DNA of 64,000 bases. Origin: Prevotellaceae bacterium. Lineage in GTDB: Bacteria; Bacteroidota; Bacteroidia; Bacteroidales; Bacteroidaceae. Numbering within the stretch: the first letter of the stretch is position 1; each line of letters opens with the position of its first letter. A program made the translations under genes and the position numbers. Shown here one piece after another: positions 17,153-25,983 of this stretch. A model generated the notes under the pieces. That model did not search any database. It saw nothing but the letters and a program-made list of their open reading frames with translations, and had not been told where the DNA came from. The DNA is taken from the NCBI GenBank assembly GCA_019420585.1, contig JAHZGX010000028.1, forward strand, positions 1 through 64,000, written 5' to 3'.

Positions 17153-19180
17153 ATGTCAATCTCTATTAAGAATATTGTGGTTGCCATTGATGGCACAAAA
17201 TCTACGGGTTTTTGTATTGAACTTGATGGTTCGACTTGGCGACTTGACCACTTTTCTCTTTCACAGAGTTTGTTGTCTCCTAATTCTCTGTCATTTACTA
17301 TGCATAAAGGTCCAGAGGAGAATATGAATGAGGCTCTGTTTACAATATGCGGTCACATAATAGGTAAGGAAATAACAATCTCATTAGAGACGGACAGCAT
17401 TGAAAAGGAATCATTAAAGGCTGAGACAGACACTATTGTTGCAGATATTAATTTCAAAGGAGTCATACTTTCTGCATCGGGAAGTAGAAGTAGTACGGAA
17501 TATGTTGTCAATGCCCAAGCATATAGTTGGGATGCATTGCTAAATGACAACCCAACATGTAAATCTTTTGAAGAGAAAACGTTAGATGATATATTTAATG
17601 ACGTAATTGATGACTATTCAGATCACCTCGATTCCGAGGTGGATTCTCGTTTTACGGATACCATACCTTATTGCGTACAATATAACGAAACAAACTACCA
17701 ATTCTTACAGCGTCTTGCACGACGCTATGGGGAATGGCTATATAATGATGGCGAGCGTATAGTGTTTGGCAATCTTCCAGAAGGAGAAAGCGTTAAATTG
17801 GCCTATCCGAGCCAAGACATTCCTTCATATAATGTAGATTTGAATATGCAACATGTCGCATTTAATCATGTCGCTTCATCATATAACTCCTACGACGCTA
17901 ATCGAAAAGAAGGTATTGAGGAGATGCAAAGGGAATATAATACGTTAAGTGAGCAGGTTTTCCAGGCATCTCAAAGTTGTTTTACAAAACCAACACTCTT
18001 GAATCTGCATTCTGGTGGATTTGCAAACAGCGATGGACGTGAAACAATACTTAATGTATCTACAAAAACACAAGCTCGTGGGCAGAAAGCAGGAATGCTT
18101 ACTTATTCTGGTAATACTTACTGCTCAAAACTGAAAATAGGAACAACTCTTCTTATTGTCGACAATTACATTACGAATAGTGCATCCAACGAAAAGAGTA
18201 AAGTAAATCAGGATGAAATCCTTATTACCGAACTTGTTCATTATTTCTCTGCCGATGAAACATATAGCAATCACTTTGTAGGAATTCCATCTGCATGTGA
18301 TTTCCCTCCCTATTCAAATAGTGATGTTTATCCTATCGCACAATCTTGCAGAGCAAAAGTTAGAGACAATGAAGACCCTAATAATTTGGGGCGCGTTCGT
18401 GTTCAGTTCGATTGGCAAGCACAACTTGATGATGGAATGATGACTCCATGGTTACGAATGGCACAACCATACGCAGGTAGTGGCAAAGGGTTCAGCTTCA
18501 TTCCTGAAATTGGAGAAGAAGTTATGATTGATTTTGAGGGCGGAAATGCAGAGCGTCCTTATGTAAAAGGTACATTATACAATGGTGTCGGTGATCCAGA
18601 TGGGAAATGGCTTCCTAATAACAACAGTAGTAATCAGATAAAAGCCATTCGCACGAGAAATGGTCACACCATCGAGATTCATGACGAAGGCAACGATGGC
18701 TACATCCGTATATATGATAATGAGAAGGAAAATTATATCCTTACATTCTCAACTGATGAGAAACTCATTAAATTGGAATCAACAGGCAATATAGAGCTTT
18801 ATGCAAAAAACGACATCATAATGCACGCAGGACATGATATTAATGCATCTGCGGACAATGATGTTTTTATTGCAGCTGGTAATGATATGCAACGTTCTGC
18901 CGAGAATGATATTCGTGAACATGCTGGTAATGATAGAATAACAACGATAGATCATAATGATAGTTTAACCGTTACTGAAAATCAATTTATCAAAGTTGAT
19001 GATAATAAGGATGAGCAGGTGGCTCATCAACTCCAGGTAACAGCAGGAAACATAAGAATAGAAGCTAAAGATAAGTTATTGCAGTATTCAGATGTTCATC
19101 AACAAAAAGCAAACGATTCTATGGCCATGAATGCAGGTAGCAAAATAGATATTAAGGCTGGAACGGTAAAAGTGAACTAG
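17153..19180 (+). CDS. tssI: T6SS spike protein VgrG (TssI)
   Basis: A 675-residue VgrG, the needle tip made of gp27-like and gp5-like parts. The gp27-like region (about 1-390) includes Y-N-E-T-N-Y-Q-F-L-Q-R-L-A-R-R-Y-G-E-W-L-Y. The gp5 OB-fold (about 400-470) has A-K-V-R-D-N-x-D-P-x-N-L-G-R-V-R-V. The C-terminal repeats (about 555-640), rich in D-I-x-x-x-A-G-x-D and N-D-I, are the beta-helix needle. There is no extra C-terminal effector domain. It follows the second Hcp by 15 bases and precedes a small gene and the PAAR-like gene. Confidence 0.95.
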   Translation: MSISIKNIVVAIDGTKSTGFCIELDGSTWRLDHFSLSQSLLSPNSLSFTMHKGPEENMNEALFTICGHIIGKEITISLETDSIEKESLKAETDTIVADINFKGVILSASGSRSSTEYVVNAQAYSWDALLNDNPTCKSFEEKTLDDIFNDVIDDYSDHLDSEVDSRFTDTIPYCVQYNETNYQFLQRLARRYGEWLYNDGERIVFGNLPEGESVKLAYPSQDIPSYNVDLNMQHVAFNHVASSYNSYDANRKEGIEEMQREYNTLSEQVFQASQSCFTKPTLLNLHSGGFANSDGRETILNVSTKTQARGQKAGMLTYSGNTYCSKLKIGTTLLIVDNYITNSASNEKSKVNQDEILITELVHYFSADETYSNHFVGIPSACDFPPYSNSDVYPIAQSCRAKVRDNEDPNNLGRVRVQFDWQAQLDDGMMTPWLRMAQPYAGSGKGFSFIPEIGEEVMIDFEGGNAERPYVKGTLYNGVGDPDGKWLPNNNSSNQIKAIRTRNGHTIEIHDEGNDGYIRIYDNEKENYILTFSTDEKLIKLESTGNIELYAKNDIIMHAGHDINASADNDVFIAAGNDMQRSAENDIREHAGNDRITTIDHNDSLTVTENQFIKVDDNKDEQVAHQLQVTAGNIRIEAKDKLLQYSDVHQQKANDSMAMNAGSKIDIKAGTVKVN

Positions 19181-19203
19181 TATAAATTTAATTTGAAATT
19201 ATC

Positions 19204-19542
19204 ATGAACATTTGTATCACCGATTTTAAATCAAACCCTTTTTCATCAAATATGGTTGTTGATATTGTATTAGATGGAAGCACAATAAAAATACAAAACA
19301 AATTTGGTAGCACAATTTTCATAGGGGAGCATTATTCTGCAAGGAAACAAATTGTCAACCTAATTAAAGAGTTAGTAGATACCAATCAAATCACAACAAA
19401 AATTGTTTTTGCTATTTCATGCAAAGATGTAACATCGTTGTTGGATAGCTTTAGAGAAACTTTACGAGAAATTGGGTTCAAATATGCGACCACAAACGTA
19501 AAGATAGAAACTACACTTGCACACTTGGATTACAACAATTAA
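19204..19542 (+). CDS. Small unknown protein between VgrG and the PAAR-like tip
   Basis: A 112-residue soluble protein without signal peptide or membrane segment. I do not recognise its family. It looks like an alpha/beta fold: N-terminal strands, a helix (about 55-75), a strand (about 82-90) and a helix with S-L-L-D-S-F-R-E-T-L-R-E-I-G. Its place between vgrG and the tip gene makes a spike-loading adaptor or chaperone plausible, but that is inference from position only. Confidence 0.6.
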   Translation: MNICITDFKSNPFSSNMVVDIVLDGSTIKIQNKFGSTIFIGEHYSARKQIVNLIKELVDTNQITTKIVFAISCKDVTSLLDSFRETLREIGFKYATTNVKIETTLAHLDYNN

Positions 19543-19549
19543 AAAATAG

Positions 19550-19969
19550 ATGGCAGACTCATATGTAACTTCTGGAGCCAAAATCAAATGTTCATGTGGA
19601 GATAAAATATCGACTTTGACGATTTATCCAGACAGAACGGTGTTTTTGACAGAGAAACCGATGGCAAATATATCAGATCACGTGTCGATGTACAACATTG
19701 CGCCTTTCGGGAAATGTCATACTACAAGTTATCCTCCGACAGGAGCTGCCACGGCTGCAAATCATGGGAGTTTAACACCAATGCCATGTGTCCCTGGTAC
19801 AAATTCTAAGTGGAATAATGGTAAATCCGACTATCAGATTAAAGGAAATCCTGCTTTGCTTAAGACTTCTTATTGTAGATGTCAGTGGGGCGGTGTTATA
19901 ACTATTACTGATGATGGCCAAAAAGATACTGGAGAAGCTGATTTGAGTAGAAGTCCTCGTTTAGAATAA
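19550..19969 (+). CDS. DUF4280 PAAR-like spike tip protein
   Basis: A 139-residue PAAR-like protein expected to cap the VgrG needle and help load effectors. It starts with the DUF4280 signature V-T-S-G-A-K-I-K-C-S-C-G and has G-K-C-H-T-T, a T-P-M-P-C-V-P-G stretch and late cysteines (Y-C-R-C-Q-W-G-G). These Cys/His residues probably bind metal at the tip. It lies between the 112-residue gene and the lipase-like effector, the usual order spike-tip-effector. Confidence 0.85.
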   Translation: MADSYVTSGAKIKCSCGDKISTLTIYPDRTVFLTEKPMANISDHVSMYNIAPFGKCHTTSYPPTGAATAANHGSLTPMPCVPGTNSKWNNGKSDYQIKGNPALLKTSYCRCQWGGVITITDDGQKDTGEADLSRSPRLE

Positions 19970-19980
19970 TAGAGATTAGG

Positions 19981-21621
19981 ATGTTTAGCATTATTAATGC
20001 ATTAGTTCCTTCAAAAAAGGAGAAGAAAGAAAAATCATCAGTTGACATCAATTTGTTTTTTGATGTTATATTTGATGGTATTCCAGATGGTGACTCTGCG
20101 TTCGCCCTAAGGAATGCTGTGCGCAGCAATGCAGACTCCATACCTTGTTTTTGTAAATCTGAACATAACATAGTCTATTCAGAAAGCATTAATCCAGATG
20201 CAGAAAATCCATCATCCAAAGAAGATAGTGAAACATCTAAACACTTTCTCATTAAAGTGGCTTTGTCACCTTATAATGTAATTAAAAGCCAGTATATAAA
20301 TCAATTATTATTAGCTAAAGATAGTATAAGTAGAGAAATTACAAAATATATAGCTTGTCAAGAAATAAACGCAATCAACGTTTATTTTTACTTGATAGGT
20401 TATAATCAAGGAGAATTTATTTCAAATATAGTTAATTCTATAGGTATCTTTGATAATGACGAACAAGTTGAAAAATTACTAAAGTCATACTTCGATTTCA
20501 GCAAATTTCTTAACAATAAAAAAATCAAGAAAAAGATAGTAGAAAGTGTGACAAGTTTAGAACCTGCAGGATTTGTTAATAACATTCTGAATAATAAACT
20601 TGTCAAACTTGTTACAGGAAGGTCAGATTTATTATATGACCCAAATGAAGTAGACAAAGAAGGTAAAGATTATCCCTCAGAGAAAAATATTTCAATATAT
20701 GATGCTGTATTGATGTGCCAACATACATATAATTCAGAAGATGCCGCAGATAAATCAATTTTCAGCATAATACATTCGTTCTTCTCAAAACCCGAGAAAA
20801 CAGCTTCGTCTGATAATGAAAAGATAAGTATTAAAGTAGATAACGACATTTATCAGAATATTAAAGAAAACAAGAAAAATGCACTTGAAGGCAACTGGAT
20901 AACAACAGACGCAGAATGGCAATCTGTAGGAAAAGATGGCAAAAACGTTGGAATTATAGAAGAAAGTAAAATTTCTCTAGGCAATCGACTTACAGGTTTT
21001 TATTCAAAACTTTATAAAAAAGTTGAAAATAATCAAATTCGAAGTTTAGCATATTGTACTGCAGGAACCGAGCCGTTGTCTTTCAATGATTGGTTTTTTG
21101 CGAATTTCCTTCAAGGATTAACTGGAATATCTCTCCAATACACTCAATCGGTAAGAAACTCAACTAAACTCGACAAGTATTGTAAGCAAAAGGGAATACC
21201 TTTGTTTTTCGTAGGTCATTCATTGGGAGGCGGTCTTGCTAGTAATAATGCACTTGCGACATCCTCACGACATGCAATTACATTCAATGCGGCTGGGCTC
21301 AATCCTTTCAGAATAATGGCAACGTTATTAATCAATAATAAGAAAGACTATTTTAACAGAACAGGAAGAAAGAATAGAGTACACCCATTTATTATTGATG
21401 GTGAAGTTGTGCAAATGCTCCGATTCATTGGAGAACCTGCAATGAGTTCGGAAGTTGGACGTGAAAAAAGATTCTTTGAATTAACAGAGATTGTATATGA
21501 CAAAATAGAAAAAAAAGATGGCGGGTCTCCAAATTTCTCAAATATGAGTACAGTGGAGAAACACAATGTTTTAAATTTCCTCCGAATTAAGAATCTATCA
21601 GAATTGCGAATAGATGGATAA
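19981..21621 (+). CDS. Lipase-like T6SS effector candidate
   Basis: A 546-residue protein with an alpha/beta-hydrolase core. The nucleophile elbow G-H-S-L-G-G-G has S414, preceded by a strand (P-L-F-F-V) as in class-3 lipases. No signal peptide or membrane segment is evident, as expected for cargo delivered by a T6SS. The N-terminal 370 residues are unassigned and may dock on the spike. It sits 11 bases after the PAAR-like gene and overlaps the next gene by 8 bases, an effector-immunity arrangement. The likely activity is phospholipase on target membranes. The Asp and His of the triad cannot be assigned with confidence. Confidence 0.75.
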   Translation: MFSIINALVPSKKEKKEKSSVDINLFFDVIFDGIPDGDSAFALRNAVRSNADSIPCFCKSEHNIVYSESINPDAENPSSKEDSETSKHFLIKVALSPYNVIKSQYINQLLLAKDSISREITKYIACQEINAINVYFYLIGYNQGEFISNIVNSIGIFDNDEQVEKLLKSYFDFSKFLNNKKIKKKIVESVTSLEPAGFVNNILNNKLVKLVTGRSDLLYDPNEVDKEGKDYPSEKNISIYDAVLMCQHTYNSEDAADKSIFSIIHSFFSKPEKTASSDNEKISIKVDNDIYQNIKENKKNALEGNWITTDAEWQSVGKDGKNVGIIEESKISLGNRLTGFYSKLYKKVENNQIRSLAYCTAGTEPLSFNDWFFANFLQGLTGISLQYTQSVRNSTKLDKYCKQKGIPLFFVGHSLGGGLASNNALATSSRHAITFNAAGLNPFRIMATLLINNKKDYFNRTGRKNRVHPFIIDGEVVQMLRFIGEPAMSSEVGREKRFFELTEIVYDKIEKKDGGSPNFSNMSTVEKHNVLNFLRIKNLSELRIDG

Positions 21622-22630
21622 TGGGCTTTTATTCATAACAAGTTGTGCTCCCGAAGAATCACCAGTAGAGGTAATATTTGCAATCATTGATTGTAAGGAT
21701 GGAACAGGGAGAGAAGTACCAAGAATAGTACCACTTAACAATGGACTTGGAAATATTTCTGAGATTTCAATTCCTGAAATTAATAATAATTCATTACCGA
21801 CAAAAATAGATTTCCTTTGGATTTCATATCGTGACGAAATAGTATATACGCTACAATCAGATATTGACAGTCATCTTTTTGAACAAGTTCTGAATCAATT
21901 AAGGGCTAATTCAGATTCAAATAAATATTTGTTGATTGGCTTTGGGCATAGAGGATCCATATATTTATGGTTAAGAAATGCCAATATATGTAAATTGATA
22001 TTTTCTGGTTCAGGTCAAAAGTATTTGGGCGCAGAGGACAGTTTACGTTTTATATCAGGAAATAAAACTGTCAAAGAATATTGCTCAACTCAATTAGAAG
22101 AAATACGCCCAATTAACGCATCCAAAAATCTATCAAAATGCATGTTGTCATATAGGTATAGATATGTGATAAATTTTGCGTTTTGGGATTATGAAAACAG
22201 CGTTTGGAAAAACAGAGAAGACGATGATATAGATTCAAACTCTTTCGTTTTAGAGGAATATCTTTACGATTGCACTTATGACAAAACAAATGCAGAGAGA
22301 CTACAAGTGTACCATTTAGGGGGAATTCCAAAGAAAGTAAGAATCCGGTGGAAAAAAGGTAAAAGCGAGTATGTTTTACTTTTTTGGTTTCAAGAAGATT
22401 TACTGCAAATTTTTGAGAAATCATATGGAAATCATAGAGAAACAAATACCGACCTCATAATAAACATTGATCAGGACAAAAATACATTCCAAGTTTCTTT
22501 ATATCGTTATGGATTAAAAGATTCTTTAATAATATCAGAACATATATATCAATACATTCTTTTTAAGAGTGGCTTTGAACAATCTCGGTCTGAGAATTAT
22601 ACTCAACAGAAGGGTGCTTGGGTATGGTAA
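21614..22630 (+). CDS. Candidate immunity protein, DUF2931-like
   Basis: A 338-residue protein whose start overlaps the effector stop. The N-terminus M-D-N-G-L-L-F-I-T-S-C ends in a lipobox-like I-T-S-C, but only 10 residues precede the cysteine, which is short for a lipoprotein signal. The preceding codon is a stop, so the start cannot lie upstream. The W-I-S-Y-R-D-E segment followed by G-F-G-H-R-G-S-I-Y-L-W-L resembles DUF2931 proteins, which occur next to lipase effectors in other T6SS loci. Immunity against the upstream lipase is inferred from this and from the gene overlap. Confidence 0.55.
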   Translation: MDNGLLFITSCAPEESPVEVIFAIIDCKDGTGREVPRIVPLNNGLGNISEISIPEINNNSLPTKIDFLWISYRDEIVYTLQSDIDSHLFEQVLNQLRANSDSNKYLLIGFGHRGSIYLWLRNANICKLIFSGSGQKYLGAEDSLRFISGNKTVKEYCSTQLEEIRPINASKNLSKCMLSYRYRYVINFAFWDYENSVWKNREDDDIDSNSFVLEEYLYDCTYDKTNAERLQVYHLGGIPKKVRIRWKKGKSEYVLLFWFQEDLLQIFEKSYGNHRETNTDLIINIDQDKNTFQVSLYRYGLKDSLIISEHIYQYILFKSGFEQSRSENYTQQKGAWVW

Positions 22631-22649
22631 TATGTTGACTATAAATTTG
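22618..22649 (+). promoter_or_regulatory. Candidate internal promoter ahead of the ubiquitin-like module
   Basis: TTG at 22618-22620, a 21-base spacer and TAAATTTG at 22642-22649 match the Bacteroidota promoter. It overlaps the end of the immunity gene and precedes the ubiquitin-like gene at 22716, in the longest gap (85 bases) of this part of the operon. The surrounding AT richness raises the chance of a false match. Confidence 0.45.
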
Positions 22650-22715
22650 TAGTATTTACAAAGAGAAAAATGAATAGTATTCAATATAAATAATAACAAT
22701 AAATTAATATAACTT

Positions 22716-23045
22716 ATGACAAACGAAGAAATTTACGAAGAGGATGAGTTTATCATCAACCTCACCATCGATGGAACTGAGTTCGAAGAAGTAGAAGTTA
22801 AGGTAACTGACCCTAACAAGACTATCCGTGATCAAATAACAAGTATTGTTTCCGTATTCGAGCTACCGAAGATTGACAACGGTGGCAATCCTATCCAGTA
22901 TCTGCTTGGTCAGATAATGGAAGAAGGTGAGGAGCCAGAAATCCTCGAATTTGAAGATGAGGATGGACGTGAGCAGGCTCTTATAGACTATAACATCCAG
23001 CCTGGAGATCATCTTCACTTAATTTCTGTACCTATTGCGGGTTAA
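22716..23045 (+). CDS. Ubiquitin-like beta-grasp protein (Ubl modifier)
   Basis: A 109-residue acidic protein with a clear ubiquitin-like C-terminal half. D-G-R at 83-85, D-Y-N-I-Q at 91-95 and L-H-L at 100-102 line up with ubiquitin D52-G-R, D58-Y-N-I-Q and L67-H-L. The tail after L-H-L has exactly seven residues, as in ubiquitin, and ends A108-G109 where ubiquitin ends Gly-Gly. The N-terminal part supplies the first hairpin and the helix (T-I-R-D-Q-I-T-S-I-V). Because the chain already ends in glycine, no proteolytic maturation seems necessary. Its neighbours are an E2, a JAMM isopeptidase, a RING protein and an E1. Targets are unknown. Confidence 0.88.
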   Translation: MTNEEIYEEDEFIINLTIDGTEFEEVEVKVTDPNKTIRDQITSIVSVFELPKIDNGGNPIQYLLGQIMEEGEEPEILEFEDEDGREQALIDYNIQPGDHLHLISVPIAG

Positions 23046-23063
23046 AACTCTTCCTGACTGAAT

Positions 23064-23729
23064 ATGAATGATACCATAAACAACTTTAATCAGAAGGAAT
23101 TATCTGGTCGCGATGCCAGACTCTGGAAAGAATGGAAAGAACTTGATACCCTTTGTGCAAAACGAAAGGTTTCAAGTCCTAATCCTCGCCAGCCATCCTT
23201 ATCATATATAGTTCGTCGTAAAAATGTGATGGGCTTGCCAACAGAATACGAAATTTGGTATCGTTGCAAGTCAATTGTAGGTGTAAAAGGTGATAACATA
23301 CCGCGTGAACCAATATTTGGTTATCTGCATAAGATGAGTATCGTACTGCCAAACAACTATCCATCAGCTGATGGTAATCCAATCTTCACTTTCCGAACAG
23401 ACATATGGCATCCAAATATCAGATATTCTGGCAGTTTTAAGGGACATGTTTGTTTGACCATAAAGGAAATGGGAGTTCTAGCCTCTTTGAAAGATCTGGT
23501 TTTGCGTGTTGAGAGATACTTGAAGTATCAGATGTATCACGCCCAGAATACATATCCTTATCCAGAAGACCAAAATGTCGCAGAATGGGTACGTGAGGAA
23601 GGAGAACCAAATAATTGGGTGAAATTTGCTCAGGAGATGCCTGAGCCAAACATCCCTGCTAAGAAAGTAGAAACAGATACTGCAGCCCCTGTTAAGCCAA
23701 AACCAATAATCAAATCACGTACAATATGA
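23064..23729 (+). CDS. E2 ubiquitin-conjugating-enzyme-like protein
   Basis: A 221-residue UBC-fold protein. The central motif W-H-P-N-I (H116-P117-N118) followed by G-H-V-C-L with C130 corresponds to the E2 HPN triad and catalytic cysteine. The HPN-to-Cys spacing is 12 residues instead of about 8, an insertion that forms a longer loop. Preceding features also fit: L-P-x-x-Y-P (at about 96-100, the E2 P-x-x-Y-P) and F-x-F-R-T-D-I. The C-terminus is a Pro/Lys-rich extension. It is a free E2, not fused to E1 as in CBASS Cap2. Its stop overlaps the next start (ATGA). Confidence 0.88.
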   Translation: MNDTINNFNQKELSGRDARLWKEWKELDTLCAKRKVSSPNPRQPSLSYIVRRKNVMGLPTEYEIWYRCKSIVGVKGDNIPREPIFGYLHKMSIVLPNNYPSADGNPIFTFRTDIWHPNIRYSGSFKGHVCLTIKEMGVLASLKDLVLRVERYLKYQMYHAQNTYPYPEDQNVAEWVREEGEPNNWVKFAQEMPEPNIPAKKVETDTAAPVKPKPIIKSRTI

Positions 23730-24772
23730 TAAAAAGAGTATTTTTAACGGCATTGCTCGTGTTGGTAACGTCTTTAGCATCTTTCGCTGATGAACAAAAG
23801 AAAATTACTCTCAACAACAGCGATCGCACGACAGAGACTGTTGAACTTGCCTACTGTAACATCTTTGTATCTTTGAAAGATGTCGATGATAACGATAATG
23901 CCGAGATAACGATAGAATTAGAGAATGTCCATGAGGCTAACACTCTAATATTGTTTGAAAGAGCGTATGACGAAAAGACATTAAAGAAAATGTCCCCTTC
24001 AATAAGATATGACAAGGTTTTTGGAGGAAGTAAAGGCAAACGCTATATTGATGTTTGTCCTGACATCAGATACACAAATCAAATAAAGTCTTCTGAGAAG
24101 ACGAAATTGTTTGTGAAAACAGGAACGGAAAAAGCCCCTCTGATATGCAAATTGCCAATTTACATTGCTAAAAACAAGAATAAAAGTGGAAGCAAGATGT
24201 TGTTGTTGGCGAAGGAAGTAATTGAACTTGAAATTCAGTTTCAATTGAAGCCAGACGAAGAGTATATCAGTATAACAGAGTCCTATGAGGCTTTAATAAA
24301 AGAGATTGATTCTGAAACGTTCTGTACCAATAAAAATCATAAAGGAGAATCGTTGATAAACCAAAAGAGTAAGTATGAAGGGAAAATCAACGATTTGAAA
24401 AGAAGAATAAAAACAATAGTAGAAGAACACGGTTACTATCCATCAGATAAGGCTTATAAGAAATTCATGGAAGTATCTGGAAATCTTGATGCAATTTCTA
24501 TTGACGCAAAAGTTGTTAGTTCTTGCCCAAAAGATCGCAAAAGTCCTACTCCAAGACATAATTGTAAGAATTGTAACTTAACTTATGAACAAATATATAA
24601 TAAACTCCAAAATTATTATATTGCCATTCATAATAGGGAGAAGACAAAAACTCAGGTTATGTCTGATGTTGAATCTCTATACACTTGTGTATTGAAGAAC
24701 ACAAAACGTCCTGCCAATAATGCTATCAAATCTCGAATTACAACGTATTACAATAAGATAAAGTCTTTGTAA
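23726..24772 (+). CDS. Unknown periplasmic protein of the T6SS-Ubl locus
   Basis: A 348-residue protein with a signal peptide (about 1-21, ending S-F-A). The mature part has a beta-rich domain (about 25-175) and a helical C-terminal half with a short cysteine cluster (S-C-P-K and N-C-K-N-C, about residues 266-284) that could form disulfides or bind metal. I do not recognise the family. The beta-rich half resembles in pattern the periplasmic half of the next gene (an I-P-I-Y-x-A-stretch, then K-x-G-x-x). It overlaps the E2 gene by 4 bases, so its translation is coupled to it. A structural envelope role in the injection machine is likely but inferred. Confidence 0.65.
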   Translation: MIKRVFLTALLVLVTSLASFADEQKKITLNNSDRTTETVELAYCNIFVSLKDVDDNDNAEITIELENVHEANTLILFERAYDEKTLKKMSPSIRYDKVFGGSKGKRYIDVCPDIRYTNQIKSSEKTKLFVKTGTEKAPLICKLPIYIAKNKNKSGSKMLLLAKEVIELEIQFQLKPDEEYISITESYEALIKEIDSETFCTNKNHKGESLINQKSKYEGKINDLKRRIKTIVEEHGYYPSDKAYKKFMEVSGNLDAISIDAKVVSSCPKDRKSPTPRHNCKNCNLTYEQIYNKLQNYYIAIHNREKTKTQVMSDVESLYTCVLKNTKRPANNAIKSRITTYYNKIKSL

Positions 24773-24773
24773 A

Positions 24774-25979
24774 ATGAAGATTTCAAGATTCACATTAGTG
24801 TTCCTTGCAACTATGTTCCTTAACTGTCTTAGTGTATATGCAAAGACAGTTAAGGACACTTTGTTTACCACGGACGGTGATAGAATTATTCTTACCTATG
24901 AAATATCACATTCTGATAATCACTATACGATTAGGTTTAATAATAATCCCCTAAAGAAATTTGGAAGTATAAATGGAGATAAGTATGCCGACCTAAGTAG
25001 TAAAGTGGCAGTTATGTTCTTTGATAGGACTGGTGGCTTTAGTAACAATGTCTCTATCACAAATATGGTTCCAGAAGCTTTTATGGTTCCATCTAATGTG
25101 AATTATGAACATTCTTTTGATGGCTTCTTTGTTATTCAAGATTATCCAACTCTTAACTTCATAGTTAAGGGAACATCTGATATTACTATACCTATTTATT
25201 TGGCATACCATCCAAAGAAGGGGAAGTATACATTATTTGGCAAATGTAAAGGCATGAAAATTCGCCTTTCAGCATCAAATTCCACAACAAGACAGCAAAG
25301 TTCCTCGCAGATAACTCAGCAAACTGTGACATCTACAACTGAAATTGAGGCAGACAATACAGCGGCATTAAAAGTAATGGAAAGTATCAAACTTGCAAAA
25401 GAGTTATTGTACGAAACTGATAAACTGCCTTTCTCTGAAAGTTTGCAAGACGAGATTCGTTTTATTAGGATTCAAAAGCGAGAAATAACGGATGCGGGAT
25501 TACTATCTCAAATTTCAGATGTTCTTCAAATGTATGAAGATAAAAAGACTGCATTAGAAGAAAAAGCATCTGCTGCACAAATTGCAGCACAAGAAGAAGC
25601 CGAAGCGAAAGCAAAGCGTGAAGCCGAAGAGATTCAGGCAAGAAATGACTCGATAATGGTTGCACAACAGGAACAGGCAGAGAAGGATAAGAAAAGAAAT
25701 ATCTGGGTGATAATCGGAGGGGGGATTCTTGCGATTTTGGCTTTTATTGGAAATCAAGTTTTTCAAAGTTTACGAAACAATAGGAACCAGAAAAACATGA
25801 TGAATATCCAACAAAGTATAGCAAACCAAGCAGAAGCAGAAGCAAAACGCCGAGCGCGTAATGCTATTCGTAGCACGACAAACCGAACGGTGAATCAAGT
25901 TAAAAGCGAAGTTCGTGAAGCAGTACGCAAGAAAACCACCATTAAGGTAAATGGAAAATCAAAGAACTTATCAATATAA
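24774..25979 (+). CDS. Single-pass envelope protein with periplasmic coiled coil
   Basis: A 401-residue protein. A signal peptide (about 1-23) leads to a periplasmic beta-rich domain, then a long Glu/Ala/Lys coiled coil (about 255-305). One membrane helix (about 310-330, W-V-I-I-G-G-G-I-L-A-I-L-A-F-I) precedes a basic cytoplasmic tail (about 335-401). This periplasm-to-cytoplasm design suits a membrane-complex subunit of a T6SS. I do not recognise TssN, TssO or TssP in it, though distant homology cannot be excluded. It starts one base after the previous gene and precedes the JAMM gene. Confidence 0.65.
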   Translation: MKISRFTLVFLATMFLNCLSVYAKTVKDTLFTTDGDRIILTYEISHSDNHYTIRFNNNPLKKFGSINGDKYADLSSKVAVMFFDRTGGFSNNVSITNMVPEAFMVPSNVNYEHSFDGFFVIQDYPTLNFIVKGTSDITIPIYLAYHPKKGKYTLFGKCKGMKIRLSASNSTTRQQSSSQITQQTVTSTTEIEADNTAALKVMESIKLAKELLYETDKLPFSESLQDEIRFIRIQKREITDAGLLSQISDVLQMYEDKKTALEEKASAAQIAAQEEAEAKAKREAEEIQARNDSIMVAQQEQAEKDKKRNIWVIIGGGILAILAFIGNQVFQSLRNNRNQKNMMNIQQSIANQAEAEAKRRARNAIRSTTNRTVNQVKSEVREAVRKKTTIKVNGKSKNLSI

Positions 25980-25983
25980 GAAA

